The notes under the pieces are model-generated. The model had not been told where the DNA came from, did no database searches, and worked only from the letters and a program-made list of their open reading frames with translations. Made by a program: the position numbers and the translations under genes. From positions 1,054,001-1,118,000 of the forward strand of contig CAVTXI010000019.1 in NCBI GenBank assembly GCA_963738615.1: a stretch of 64,000 nt of DNA, written 5' to 3'. Numbering within the stretch: the first letter of the stretch is position 1; every line of letters begins with the position of its first letter. Source of the DNA: CAVTWY01 sp963738615 (GTDB taxonomy: Bacteria > Pseudomonadota > Gammaproteobacteria > Burkholderiales > Burkholderiaceae_C). Below, one piece after another: positions 48,885-58,124 of the stretch.

Positions 48885-50834
48885 TCACGGCGCCCGGCGC
48901 AGGACCACGTTGTCGATCAACGTGCCATAGCTGTCGTTGTTCCCGGTTTCGGTGAAGGCAATCGTGTCCGAGCCCGTTGCCCTGACGACGTAGCGGCGGG
49001 TCTGCCATTGAGGCGACGAGATGTTGCGGCCGTCGGGTTGCAGGGTGTCGAGCCTGGTGCCGTTCCAGACCACGTCGAATCGATTCGACGTTGGGCCGTA
49101 GCCCGGCCGTGCCGAGTAGGCGAAGGTCAGCTCGAGGGTGTCGCCGCGCACCGTCGTCACGCGCTGGTACACCCGGTCGCGCCGGTCGTCGGAATCGAGT
49201 TCGATCCACGAGGCGCCTTGCGCGGCGCCCCAGTTGCCCCCGCGCCAGACCTGGATCCTGCCGGCGTCGCTCGACCAGCCGGGCACGGATCCGTTCGGCA
49301 CATACACCCAGCTGTTCGGCGCGACGTTGTTCGTCTCGAAGCTGCCATTGACCAAAAGCGTTGGCGCGGAGGAGGAGGTGGTGGCGGCGGCGGCGGAGGA
49401 GGGGCGGAGGAGGCGGAGGAGGCGGAGGAGGAGGAGGCGGAGGAGGCGGTGGAGGAGGAGGCGGCGGAGGAGGAGGTGGAGGAGGGGCGGCGGAGGCGGA
49501 GGAGGAGGAGTCACCGTGCCGAGTTCGCGGTCCATCCAGGCGATGCGCCGGTTCAGCCAGTCCTTCAGCCATGCAACTTCGCCGGGGTAGCTGCCTGTCA
49601 CGGCCTGGTTCGGCCAGACGTAGGTGTTCAGGATGGGCCAGCGCTGAAAGTTCGCGCGTTGCGAGGCGTCGAGCATGGCCGCCTGGAGATCGACATACGA
49701 GCCGATATCGCGGATCGAGTCGCGGAAAGGGGCCCAGCGCTGCCGAACGCGTGCCCTGAACTCCGGCGTGTTCATCAAGGCATCGAACCATGCCGTCTGG
49801 CCTTGCAGGTACCAGCCTTCGGGTTGCATCGCCGGTGGGTAGAAGTCGATGTTGCCGGCCGAGATGTCGAAGTCCCACAGCGGGCCCATCTTCAGGATGC
49901 TGCCGCGCTCCTTGTAGAGGTACACGCTCGACCCCATTGCGGCGTCTTTGTTCTTCAGCAACTCCTGAACGAGGAAGAAGCTCACCATCGAATCGATGTC
50001 GAGCCACTTGGGAACCCCTTCGGGCCCGAAGTCCCGCCGCATGATCGCGGCCTCGAGCGACTGCACGTAGTTCGAGATGTACGTGTACTGCGACGGCTGA
50101 ACGGCGGTTTCGCTCGGGCTTTCCATCAAGAAGCGATAGAAGTTCGTCGCGAACCACGTGTCCGTGGCGAGCAGGCGGTCGGCGTACTCGACCTGCAGGA
50201 AGTAGCCGCCCTCGACGGCGGGCGCCGCGATGTCGGTGGTCGCCATCTTCGTGATCGCCACGCGCTGCGGGCCGACCTCGATGCGGTCGCCAAGCTGGTA
50301 GCTGCCGAGGAACTCGTTGTTCAGGTAGACGTCGGCGTGGCGCATGCGCGGAGTCCACGCCATGCCGACGCGGCGGCTCATCTCGAACGCGACGTTCGTG
50401 CGCAGCAGGGTCTTGTCGGCGTAGTTGGCCAGCAGCACCCAGTCCCTGTGCGCGGGCATGTCCAGGACCTGCGAGGCCGCCGTCAGCTTGAGCCGGTAGC
50501 CCTTCTTCGGCATGTTCCACGTCGTGTTGCCGCGGCCGCGGATCTGGATCGTGCCGTGGAACAGGCCCTGGCCGTAGCGCGCAGACGTGCCGTCGGTGAT
50601 GCGCATGCAGGCGTTCAGGTAGTTCTCGCGGTCAAGCACGGGGGCAAGGCCGTTGGTCCAGATCTGCACGACCGGCAGGCCGGTGTTGACGATGGGCAGG
50701 TTGGCCCATTCGGGCGGTGTGCAGCCGGTGGTCTGGGCGTATGCAGGCAGTGTTGACAGCCCGGCGGCCGCAGCCGCGAGCCAGAGTTTCCAGGTGCGAG
50801 GTGCCAACGGTACGGGCAGGTTCGAGTCGTTCAA
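48885..50834 (-). CDS. Secreted CotH-kinase family protein with C-terminal lectin-like domain (second paralogue)
   Basis: 649 residues from TTG 50834 (GGAG 9 bases upstream); a GTG at 50861 would add nine. A signal peptide (about 14-33) is followed by a CotH domain (about residues 35-440) very similar to the first copy. A low-complexity linker (about 443-490) is encoded by a GGA/GGC repeat. As written it reads PPPPPPPP and then Leu/Arg-rich sequence; a neighbouring frame would give an unbroken proline run, so indels in the repeat are likely. The last ~160 residues (LVNGSFETNNV, then GASWIELDSDDRRD and YQRVTTVRGDTLELTF) look like a DUF642/galactose-binding beta-sandwich. The gene sits upstream of the short paralogue. 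Confidence 0.85.
   Translation of the reverse strand: MNDSNLPVPLAPRTWKLWLAAAAAGLSTLPAYAQTTGCTPPEWANLPIVNTGLPVVQIWTNGLAPVLDRENYLNACMRITDGTSARYGQGLFHGTIQIRGRGNTTWNMPKKGYRLKLTAASQVLDMPAHRDWVLLANYADKTLLRTNVAFEMSRRVGMAWTPRMRHADVYLNNEFLGSYQLGDRIEVGPQRVAITKMATTDIAAPAVEGGYFLQVEYADRLLATDTWFATNFYRFLMESPSETAVQPSQYTYISNYVQSLEAAIMRRDFGPEGVPKWLDIDSMVSFFLVQELLKNKDAAMGSSVYLYKERGSILKMGPLWDFDISAGNIDFYPPAMQPEGWYLQGQTAWFDALMNTPEFRARVRQRWAPFRDSIRDIGSYVDLQAAMLDASQRANFQRWPILNTYVWPNQAVTGSYPGEVAWLKDWLNRRIAWMDRELGTVTPPPPPPPPLLHLLLRRLLLHRLLRLLLLRLLRLLRPSSAAAATTSSSAPTLLVNGSFETNNVAPNSWVYVPNGSVPGWSSDAGRIQVWRGGNWGAAQGASWIELDSDDRRDRVYQRVTTVRGDTLELTFAYSARPGYGPTSNRFDVVWNGTRLDTLQPDGRNISSPQWQTRRYVVRATGSDTIAFTETGNNDSYGTLIDNVVLRRAP
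49369..49511. repeat. GGA/GGC triplet tract encoding a proline-type linker
   Basis: About 140 bases made almost only of GGA, GGC and GGT triplets on the plus strand (purine-rich, potential to form G-quadruplexes). On the minus strand they encode Pro in one frame. The repeat is prone to slippage in the cell and in sequencing, so both its length and its frame are uncertain. Confidence 0.75.
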
Positions 50835-50843
50835 GGTCTTCTT

Positions 50844-50847
50844 CTCC
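50844..50847 (-). promoter_or_regulatory. Shine-Dalgarno (GGAG) for the TTG start of the second cotH
   Basis: GGAG lies 9 bases before TTG 50834. It decides between that start and the upstream GTG 50861, which has no clear SD. Confidence 0.55.
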
Positions 50848-51134
50848 AGTGGGTCACTCACGGCGCCGCCGATCGGCGCCCGCGTCGCGTGCGGGGTCCA
50901 GCACGCGGGCGCGGCATCCTGCGCCCTACCCGATCAGGGGAGCAAACCTCATTCGCGGGATGTGCGCGAGGGAAATGCGTGGGGCGACGACGACATGTTG
51001 ACGCGCGCTCGTTTGCACCCGGTTGATCGAACTCTGCATTCAGAGTTACAACCGCCCTGCGCGATGTTGGTGCGGCTCAACCGTCTGCCAGCTTCGTAGC
51101 CAAGCACTCGAAACCAACAACCCAGGAGAAGTCC

Positions 51135-52433
51135 ATGTCGTATCGCTCTATCCGGTCCACGGCCGTTGTCGCTGCCTTCGCGGCGGTCGGCGTCGCCTCA
51201 AGCCCGGCCCTTGCCCAGCCGACCATCGAGAAGATGAAGCAGTTCAGGGTCGCCACGACCGACCTGAACCTGCCGACGGTGGCCCAGGGCGGCGCCAACG
51301 CCGAAGCCATCAAGAACAACCTGAAGAAGGTGAAGCTGCCCGACGGCTTCAAGATCGAACTCTTCGCCATCGTGCCCGACGCACGCCACATGGCGGTGGG
51401 CCCGAGCACGAACATGCTGTTCGTCGGCACGCGCAAAACCACGGTGTGGGCCGTGACCGACCGCAACAGCGATCACATGGCCGACGAGGTGAAGAGCTTC
51501 GCGCCAGGGCTGAACTTCAAGGTGCCCAACGGCGTGTGCTGGACGAAAGACGGCTTCCTGATCGTGGTCGAGCACAACCGCGTCATCAACTTCCCCGCCG
51601 CCGAGTTCTTCTACGAAGGCCCTGACGTCGCCGTGATCGAGGTCGCGCCGCAAGGCAAGTTGATTCCGCCCGAAGAAGAAAGCTTCAACCACGGCGCGCG
51701 GACCTGCCGCGTCGGCGACGACGGCAAGCTCTACATCACGCTCGGCCAGCCCTTCAACGTGCAGGCCAAGGACAAGATCGCGTTGTACGAGCAAATGGGT
51801 ATCGGTGGCATGGTCCGCATGAACCCGTTCGACGGCTCGGGCCGCGAGGTCATCGCCAAGGGCGTGCGCAACTCGGTGGGCATGGACATCAACCCCAAGG
51901 ACAAGTCCGTCTGGTTCACCGACAACCAGACCGACGGCATGGGTGACGACATACCGCCCGGCGAACTCAACCGCATCACGAAGCCCGGCAACGGCGGCGA
52001 GCACTTCGGCTACCCGTACATCCACGGCAACAACACGCCGATCGCTGGCACGGCCGCCGCGCCCGACCTGAAGGACCTGAAGCCGCCCGCAGCCTGGACC
52101 AAGCCGCAGATCGAGTTCCCCGCGCACCAGGCGCAACTGGGCATGACGTTCTACAACGGCAAGCAGTTCCCGGCGAAGTACCAAGGCGGCATCTTCGTGG
52201 CCGCGCACGGTTCGTGGAATCGCACGAAGGCGAGCGGCGGGCTCGTCAACTTCGTCTCGGTCAAAGCCGACGGCACCGCCGACAAGAGCGAGGTCTTCGC
52301 CGACGGTTTCCTCGACGCCGAAACCGGCTCGTATCGCGGCCGTCCGGTCGACGTGGCGGTGTGGAAAGACGGCTCGATCCTCGTCAGCGACGACTACGCG
52401 GGTGCGATCTATCGCATCAGCTACAAGCCGTGA
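51135..52433 (+). CDS. Sorbosone/PQQ-dependent sugar dehydrogenase-like beta-propeller protein, exported
   Basis: 432 residues, preceded by a good SD (AGGAG). A signal peptide ends near ALAQP (about residue 28). The rest fits the six-bladed propeller of the sorbosone/glucose dehydrogenase family: LPDGFKIELFAIVPDARHMAVG, then NHGARTCRVGDDGKLYITLG, RNSVGMDINPKDKSVWFTDN, GELNRITKPGNGGEHFGYPY and AAHGSWNRTKASGG. PQQ as cofactor is known for relatives but not proved by sequence. The cytochrome c gene that follows overlaps by one base, so electrons probably go to that periplasmic haem protein. Confidence 0.85.
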   Translation: MSYRSIRSTAVVAAFAAVGVASSPALAQPTIEKMKQFRVATTDLNLPTVAQGGANAEAIKNNLKKVKLPDGFKIELFAIVPDARHMAVGPSTNMLFVGTRKTTVWAVTDRNSDHMADEVKSFAPGLNFKVPNGVCWTKDGFLIVVEHNRVINFPAAEFFYEGPDVAVIEVAPQGKLIPPEEESFNHGARTCRVGDDGKLYITLGQPFNVQAKDKIALYEQMGIGGMVRMNPFDGSGREVIAKGVRNSVGMDINPKDKSVWFTDNQTDGMGDDIPPGELNRITKPGNGGEHFGYPYIHGNNTPIAGTAAAPDLKDLKPPAAWTKPQIEFPAHQAQLGMTFYNGKQFPAKYQGGIFVAAHGSWNRTKASGGLVNFVSVKADGTADKSEVFADGFLDAETGSYRGRPVDVAVWKDGSILVSDDYAGAIYRISYKP

Positions 52434-52765
52434 TGCGTGGGCGGCGCGCCAGGGGCGGTGCGCTGGCCGCCGCTGCGGGCGCCGTGTTCGCGATGGCGCT
52501 TGCGCCGCTTGCCCACGGGCAGGGCGCGGCGCCACCAGCGGCCGGCGCTTGCGCGGTGTGTCACGGGCCGAAGGGCATCTCCACCGCGCCCGAGACGCCC
52601 CACATCGCGGGCCAACCACAGGGCTATCTCGTCGCGCAGCTCAAGGCGTTTCGCGATGGAACGCGCAAGCACGAGGTGATGGCCGTGATCGCGAAACCGC
52701 TCAGTGACGCCGACATCGATACGCTCGCGCGCTGGTACGCGTCGATCCAGCTCGAGGCGAAGTAG
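52433..52765 (+). CDS. Class I cytochrome c, exported
   Basis: 110 residues. ATG 52433 overlaps the dehydrogenase stop (TGATG). A signal peptide (about 1-29) is followed by one haem site CAVCH in GACAVCHGPKGIS, the mid-part AGQPQGYLVAQLKAFRDGTR, and the axial Met in EVMAVIAKPLSDADID. Short cytochromes of this c553/c4 type take electrons from periplasmic dehydrogenases. Its dependence on the gene before it is inferred from overlap. Confidence 0.92.
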   Translation: MRGRRARGGALAAAAGAVFAMALAPLAHGQGAAPPAAGACAVCHGPKGISTAPETPHIAGQPQGYLVAQLKAFRDGTRKHEVMAVIAKPLSDADIDTLARWYASIQLEAK

Positions 52766-52855
52766 GGGCGCGATTCCGCACAAAAAAACCCTCCAAAACG
52801 CCGTATTCTTGAAAAAATCTCGTCCAGCACTAGAAGTTATTTTCGTGCCACGCAA

Positions 52856-54372
52856 ATGCCTATGCCGATGCCTGTGCCCCGAACCGGCCCTGTCGGCTAT
52901 GCGTGGCTTCGCGACCAACTCGGTGTGCCCAACTTCCTGGGCGACCGGGAGGCCAGAGTCACCAACGTTCAGACGCTGCAGGCGCTGACCGATGGAGGAT
53001 TGTTGGTCCCCCCCGCGCAGCCCCGTTGCAGCCACGGGTGCTGGAACATGTTCTGTTCGCCCTGAAGCATGAAGGCGTCGATTTGTATCTGCTTTTGCTG
53101 GCGTTGCGGAAGGTCCCCGCCGCAGAGATGCAGGAAGCTTTCGCTGCGACACCAAACGGTGTGTTCGTTCGCAAGGCCTGCTGGCTCTGGGAGCGCGCCA
53201 ACGATACGCCTCTGGACCGGCCCTCCGCCCGGCTGACGGCTGCGTACGCGCCTATGTTCGATCCGGCCGCTTACCTGACTGGCGACGCGCACCGCTATGC
53301 CAAATGGCGCATCGAATTTAACGGCCTCGGCGAATGGGCCTATTGCCCGACCGTTCGCCGAACGCCGACGATTCAGGCGCTACTGGCCGAAGACCTGCTC
53401 GGCAAGGCCCGTGACTTCGCGACGAGGACCAACCAAGCGATGCTCGTACGTGCGCTGTCTTGGGCCTACCTCAGCGAGACCGAAGGATCGTTCTCGATCG
53501 AAGGCGAGGTTCCATCCCAGGGTAAATCCGTCGCATTCGCCCGGTTGCTTCAACGCGCGCATGAGCCCAAGCACCTATCCGAGGAAGCGCTTGTCGAGCT
53601 GCAGAACGCCGTCATCACGAACCCACTCGACAAGGCCTTCGCGTTCCGCAACGAACAAAACCGCCTTCAGCGCGGATCGGGTGTTGCCGGCGTGACCTAC
53701 GTGCCGCCGTCGCCCGAGTTGGCGGACGACCTCATGGCGAGCCTGCTCGCACTCGCCAACGCCCCGCCCCGCAACCTCGATGCGTTGGCGCACGCTGCTG
53801 TCGTGTCCTTCGGGTTCGTCTTCATCCACCCGTTCATGGACGGCAACGGTCGTCTATCGCGGTTCCTCGTCCACCACTGCCTGGGTCAGTCGGGCCAACT
53901 TCCGAAAGCATTCGTGCTCCCGATTTCGGTTGCGATGAAGCGGCACGAAAACGAATACCTCGATGCGCTCACCTCCTTCAGCGGCCCGGCGCGCAACCTT
54001 TGCCGCGTCGGCTGGCTGGGTGGGGACACGTACACCTACGACTGGGAACCCGCCGCCCCAGCAGCCTTCTGCTACATGGACCTGACCGCGTGCGTCGAGT
54101 TCACGCTGCGAATGGCCAAGGTCGCGCTCGAGGACGATCTGGGTCGCGAGACGCAATTCCTCGCCGACTTTGATCGAGTCTGGCGTGCGATCGACGATCG
54201 CTTCGACATCCGCGGCCAGGATCTCTCGAGCCTGATCGTCTTTGCTTTCGAACAGGCCGGAACGTTGTCCGGCAACCGGCGCAAGCAGTACGCCACGCGC
54301 GTTCCCGCGGAAACACTCGACGCGATCGAAGCCGAGGTACAGCGCACGCTCGAAGATCGCCGCGGCGCCTGA
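52856..54372 (+). CDS. Fic-domain protein AMP-transferase with N-terminal autoinhibition motif, frame interrupted at a C7 run
   Basis: About 505 residues with the frame restored, start near ATG 52856. The frame breaks at the seven-C run 53008-53014; adding one C joins GGLLVPP to APLQPRVLEHVLFALKHEG. The active site is HPFMDGNGRLSRF (HPFx[D/E]GNGRxxR). SFSIEGE matches the [S/T]xxxE[G/N] inhibitory helix of class II Fic proteins and lies before the active site. Fic proteins transfer AMP from ATP to target hydroxyls. The 90 bases before the start are AT-rich, unlike the surroundings, which hints at a horizontally gained gene. There is no antitoxin gene; the class II layout keeps the inhibitor in the same chain. 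Confidence 0.88.
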
Positions 54373-54417
54373 CTGATCGGTGTGGTTGTCGGGTTGCCCT
54401 TTGCCACAATCGCGCGT

Positions 54418-55701
54418 ATGAATGCAACCACCGACCTGGCGTCGACAATGGCGCTGCTGGGCACCGCGGCACGGGCAGCGTCGCGGGTGCTGGCCGCGTC
54501 GCCGACTTCGTCGCGCAACACTGCATTGCTTGCGCTGGCGGCACGCCTTCGCACAGGGGGCGATGTACTCGCGCAAGCCAATGCCCTCGACATCGAAGCC
54601 GCCCGCGGCTCAGGTCTGGCTGCGGCGATGGTCGACCGCCTGAGGCTCACGGCGCCGATCCTCGAGACGCTGGCGCAAGGCTGCGAGCAACTCGCTGCGA
54701 TGCCCGACCCGATCGGCGAGCTCACAGACCTGAAGCGTCAGCCCAGCGGCATCCAGGTCGGCCGCATGCGTGTGCCGTTGGGTGTGTTCGGCATGATTTA
54801 CGAAAGCCGTCCCAACGTGACGATCGAAGCCGCGTCGCTGGCGATCAAGAGTGGCAACGCGTGCATCCTGCGCGGCGGCTCCGAAGCCGTGCATTCGAAC
54901 CGCGCACTGGCCGCGCTGGTGCAGGCCGCGCTGGTTGATGCGGGCCTGCCGCCCGACGCGGTGCAGCTCGTACCCGTGACCGACCGCGCCGCGGTGGGCC
55001 TGCTGATCACGATGCCGCAGTATGTCGACGTGATCATCCCGCGCGGCGGCAAGGGCCTGATCGAGCGCGTGAGTGCCGAGTCGAAGGTGCCGGTCATCAA
55101 GCACCTCGACGGCAATTGCCACGTCTACGTCGATGCCGAGGTCGACCGCGACCTCGCGCTGAAGGTGACCGACAACGCGAAGACGCAGAAGTACAGCCCG
55201 TGCAATGCCGCCGAGTCGCTGCTGGTGCACCGCGCCGCTGCGTCGTGGTTCCTACCGGCGATCGGCGCGATCTTCGCGGCAAAGGGTGTGGAGATGCGTG
55301 CCGACGCGGCGTCGGCCGCGGTGCTCGGCAGCGTGCCGGGCGCGAAGGTCGTGCCCGCCAAGGACAGCGACTGGGGCGAGGAGTACCTGGCGCCGATCAT
55401 CAGCGTGGGTGTGGTCGAAAGCCTCGACGAGGCCATCGACCACATCAACCGCCACGGCTCGCACCACACCGACGCGATCCTCACCACGAACCACCCGAAC
55501 GCGATGCGCTTCCTGCGCGAGGTCGACTCGGCCAGCGTGATCGTCAACGCGTCGACGCGCTTCGCCGATGGCTTCGAGTACGGGCTGGGCGCCGAAATCG
55601 GCATCTCGACCGACAAGCTGCACGCGCGCGGCCCTGTCGGGCTCGAGGGGCTGACCTCGCAGAAGTGGATCGTGCTCGGCAACGGTGAAGTGCGGCAGTG
55701 A
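54418..55701 (+). CDS. proA: Gamma-glutamyl phosphate reductase
   Basis: 427 residues. Second step of proline synthesis: reduces gamma-glutamyl phosphate with NADPH. Motifs: GVFGMIYESRPNVTIEA, LRGGSEAVHSNRAL, the catalytic Cys region in KYSPCNAAESLLVH and RFADGFEYGLGAEIGIST. The partner kinase proB is not adjacent. The stop overlaps the queC start (GTGA), so translation of queC is probably coupled. Confidence 0.97.
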   Translation: MNATTDLASTMALLGTAARAASRVLAASPTSSRNTALLALAARLRTGGDVLAQANALDIEAARGSGLAAAMVDRLRLTAPILETLAQGCEQLAAMPDPIGELTDLKRQPSGIQVGRMRVPLGVFGMIYESRPNVTIEAASLAIKSGNACILRGGSEAVHSNRALAALVQAALVDAGLPPDAVQLVPVTDRAAVGLLITMPQYVDVIIPRGGKGLIERVSAESKVPVIKHLDGNCHVYVDAEVDRDLALKVTDNAKTQKYSPCNAAESLLVHRAAASWFLPAIGAIFAAKGVEMRADAASAAVLGSVPGAKVVPAKDSDWGEEYLAPIISVGVVESLDEAIDHINRHGSHHTDAILTTNHPNAMRFLREVDSASVIVNASTRFADGFEYGLGAEIGISTDKLHARGPVGLEGLTSQKWIVLGNGEVRQ

Positions 55702-56439
55702 CGACCGATGCTCGCAACGCGTTGGTGTTGTTCTCGGGCGGGCAAGACTCGACGGTGTGCCTCGCGTGGGCGCTCGAGCGCTATGCGCGGGTCGAAACCG
55801 TCGGCTTCGACTACGGCCAGCGGCACCGCATCGAACTCGAGGTCCGCGGCACGGTCCGCACCGCAATCTCGGCGCTGAATCCGCGCTGGGCGCAACGCCT
55901 GGGCGACGACCATGTGCTGGACCTGTCGGTACTGGCAAGCCTGAGCAACAGCGCGTTACTGCAAGCGCGCGCGATCGAGATGCAGGCCAATGGCCTGCCC
56001 AACACCTTCGTGCCCGGCCGCAACCTCATGTTCCTGGTCGCGTCTGCGGCGCTGGCCTACCGCCGCGGCGCATCGGTGCTGGTGGGCGGCATGTGCGAGA
56101 CCGACTATTCGGGCTACCCGGACTGCCGTCATGCGACCATGAAGGCGATGCAGCAGACGCTGCGGCTGGGCATGGAGTCCAACCTCGAAATCGCGACGCC
56201 GCTGATGTTCATCGACAAACGCGAAACCTGGGCGCTGGCGCAGCAGCATCGGCGGCGACGCGCTGGTCGAATTGATCGTCGAGCACACCCACACCTGTTA
56301 CCTGGGTGAGCGTGGCGCGCGCCACGGCTGGGGCTACGGCTGTGGACACTGCCCGGCCTGCGTCCTGCGTGCGCGCGGTTACGCGGCATTCGAGGTGCAG
56401 CGCACTGCGAGTGCCAAAACTTCGGGCAAGCCCGCCTAG
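55698..56439 (+). CDS. queC: 7-cyano-7-deazaguanine synthase, frame interrupted
   Basis: About 246 residues. PP-loop ATPase (LFSGGQDSTVCLAWAL) that converts 7-carboxy-7-deazaguanine to preQ0 for queuosine in tRNA. Further motifs are FVPGRNLMFLVASA and GMCETDYSGYPDCRH. The frame changes at about 56247 (one extra C; WALAQQ then IGGDALVELIVEHTHTCYLG), after which the four-Cys zinc site is complete: TCYLG ... YGCGHCPAC. GTG 55698 is the start because it overlaps the proA stop. Confidence 0.92.
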
Positions 56440-56499
56440 GTCGGCATCGGCTGGCGTTATACATTACATGCGCATACGCTTATAAAAGGAGACACGAAA

Positions 56500-56823
56500 A
56501 TGACTTTCTGCGCCCACCGGGGTTTTCTTGTGGCCGCTGCGTTAGCGGCGTTGTCGCCTCACGCCCGGCCGCAGGATGCGCAGGCGCTGCGCACACACGC
56601 CCTTGCCGCAACCTGCGCCAACTGCCACGGCACCAACGGCCGCGCCATCGAAGGTTCGGTCGTTCCGGGCCTGGCGGGGCAGCAGGCGAGCTTCATCGTC
56701 GAGCAGATGAACGCCTTCAAGGCCGGCACGCGGCAGGCGACGGTGATGCATCAGCTTGCGAAGGGCTACACCGACGTCCAGATCCAGCAACTTGCCGCGT
56801 ACTTCGCGGCGCAGAGCCGCTGA
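56500..56823 (+). CDS. Cytochrome c subunit of flavocytochrome c sulfide dehydrogenase-type pair
   Basis: 107 residues. Signal peptide (about residues 1-25), one haem site ATCANCHGTNGR, the mid part GLAGQQASFIVEQMNAFKAG and the axial Met region TVMHQLAKGYTDVQ. It precedes the flavoprotein gene by 11 bases, the usual order of FccA/SoxE-type haem subunit and FccB/SoxF flavoprotein. A small c4-like half-size cytochrome is enough for this role. Confidence 0.88.
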   Translation: MTFCAHRGFLVAAALAALSPHARPQDAQALRTHALAATCANCHGTNGRAIEGSVVPGLAGQQASFIVEQMNAFKAGTRQATVMHQLAKGYTDVQIQQLAAYFAAQSR

Positions 56824-56834
56824 AGGGGCATGCG

Positions 56835-58120
56835 ATGACCATCCAAAGACGCGAATGGTTGTTTGGTGCCGTCGGCGTCGGCACGATGGGTTTGCACGGC
56901 CTTGGGCGGTTGCGCAACCCCGGCAAGCCGTTCGGCGAAGGTGGTGGTGATCGGTGGCGGCTACGGCGGCGCTACCGCGGCGAAGTACCTGCGCCTGTTT
57001 TCGGGCGGCCGGCTCGACGTCACGTTGGTCGAACCGGGTGACGCGTTCGTCAGCTGCCCGATCAGTAACCTCGTGGTCGGCGGCTTCACGACGATGTCGG
57101 CAATCACCACGCCGTACGCCGCGCTTGGTGCCAAGCACGGCGTGAAGCTGGTGAAGGACACCGTCACCCGCATCGACGCGGCCAAGAAGACCGTCACGCT
57201 CGCGGGCGGCTCGACGCTGCCGCTACGACAAGCTGATCCTGTCGCCCGGCGTCGACATGATGTGGGACAGCGTGGCCGGCCTGCGGGCGGCGAACCAGTC
57301 CGGCGCGATCCTGCAGGCTTGGAAGGCCGGCGCAGAAACGACGGCGCTGCGCCGCCAACTCGAGGCGATGCCCGATGGCGGCGTCTACGCGATCACGATT
57401 CCCGATGCGCCGTATCGCTGCCCGCCCGGCCCCTACGAGCGTGCGTGCCAGGTCGCGGCCTACTTCAAGGCCGCGAAGCCGAAGTCGAAGGTGCTGGTGC
57501 TCGACGCGAACCAGGACGTCACGTCGAAGGGGCCGCTGTTCAAGAAGGTGTGGGCCGAGCAGTACGCCGGCATCCTCGAGTACCGGCCCCAGCACAAGAC
57601 CACCAAGGTCGACGTGGCGACGAAGACGCTCGAGTTCGATGTGCAGGACAAGGTCAAAGCCGACGTACTGAACGTGTTGCCTTCGATGCGCGCCGGCATG
57701 ATCGCGGTCGATTCGGGCTTGGCGAACAGCAACGCACGCTGGTGCAACGTGAACTATCAAACCTTCGAATCGACGGCCGCGAAAGACGTGCACGTGATCG
57801 GCGACTCGATCCAGATCGCGCCCGCCATGCCCAAGAGCGGTCACATGGCGAACAGCCACGCGAAGGTCGCCGCGGCGGCGATCACCGCGCAGTTGGCGGG
57901 TTGGGACATCGACCCCAAGCCGATGCTGACCAACACCTGCTACAGCTTCGTCGACGGCAAGAACGTGGTGCACGTGGCCAGCGTGCACGAGTACGTCGAG
58001 GCCGAGAAGACTTTCAAGACCGTGGCCGGCTCGGGCGGCGTGTCGACGGGGCCGTCGGAAGTGGAAGGTCGGTACGCCTGGAACTGGGCCCGCACGATCT
58101 GGGCCGACGCGCTGGCGTGA
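56835..58120 (+). CDS. fccB: Flavocytochrome c sulfide dehydrogenase, FAD subunit, frame interrupted twice
   Basis: About 428 residues. A twin-arginine signal (QRREWLFGAVG) opens the chain. The FAD motif VVVIGGGYGGATAAKYL and the Cys in VSCPISNLVVGG follow; the C-terminal part ends with CYSFVDGKNVVHVASV and a second Cys. Sulfide:quinone reductase-like fold; the enzyme oxidises sulfide in the periplasm and passes electrons to the cytochrome encoded just before. The frame changes near 56935 (NPGKPFG then KVVVIGGG) and near 57221 (GSTLPL then YDKLILSPGVD). Both are single-base shifts at conserved places, so sequence errors are more likely than decay. Confidence 0.9.
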
Positions 58121-58124
58121 GAAC

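Noticed and set aside
49369..49511. GGA/GGC tract considered as a CRISPR-like or regulatory repeat
   Set aside because: It is a simple triplet tract without spacers and lies inside a coding region as a proline linker.
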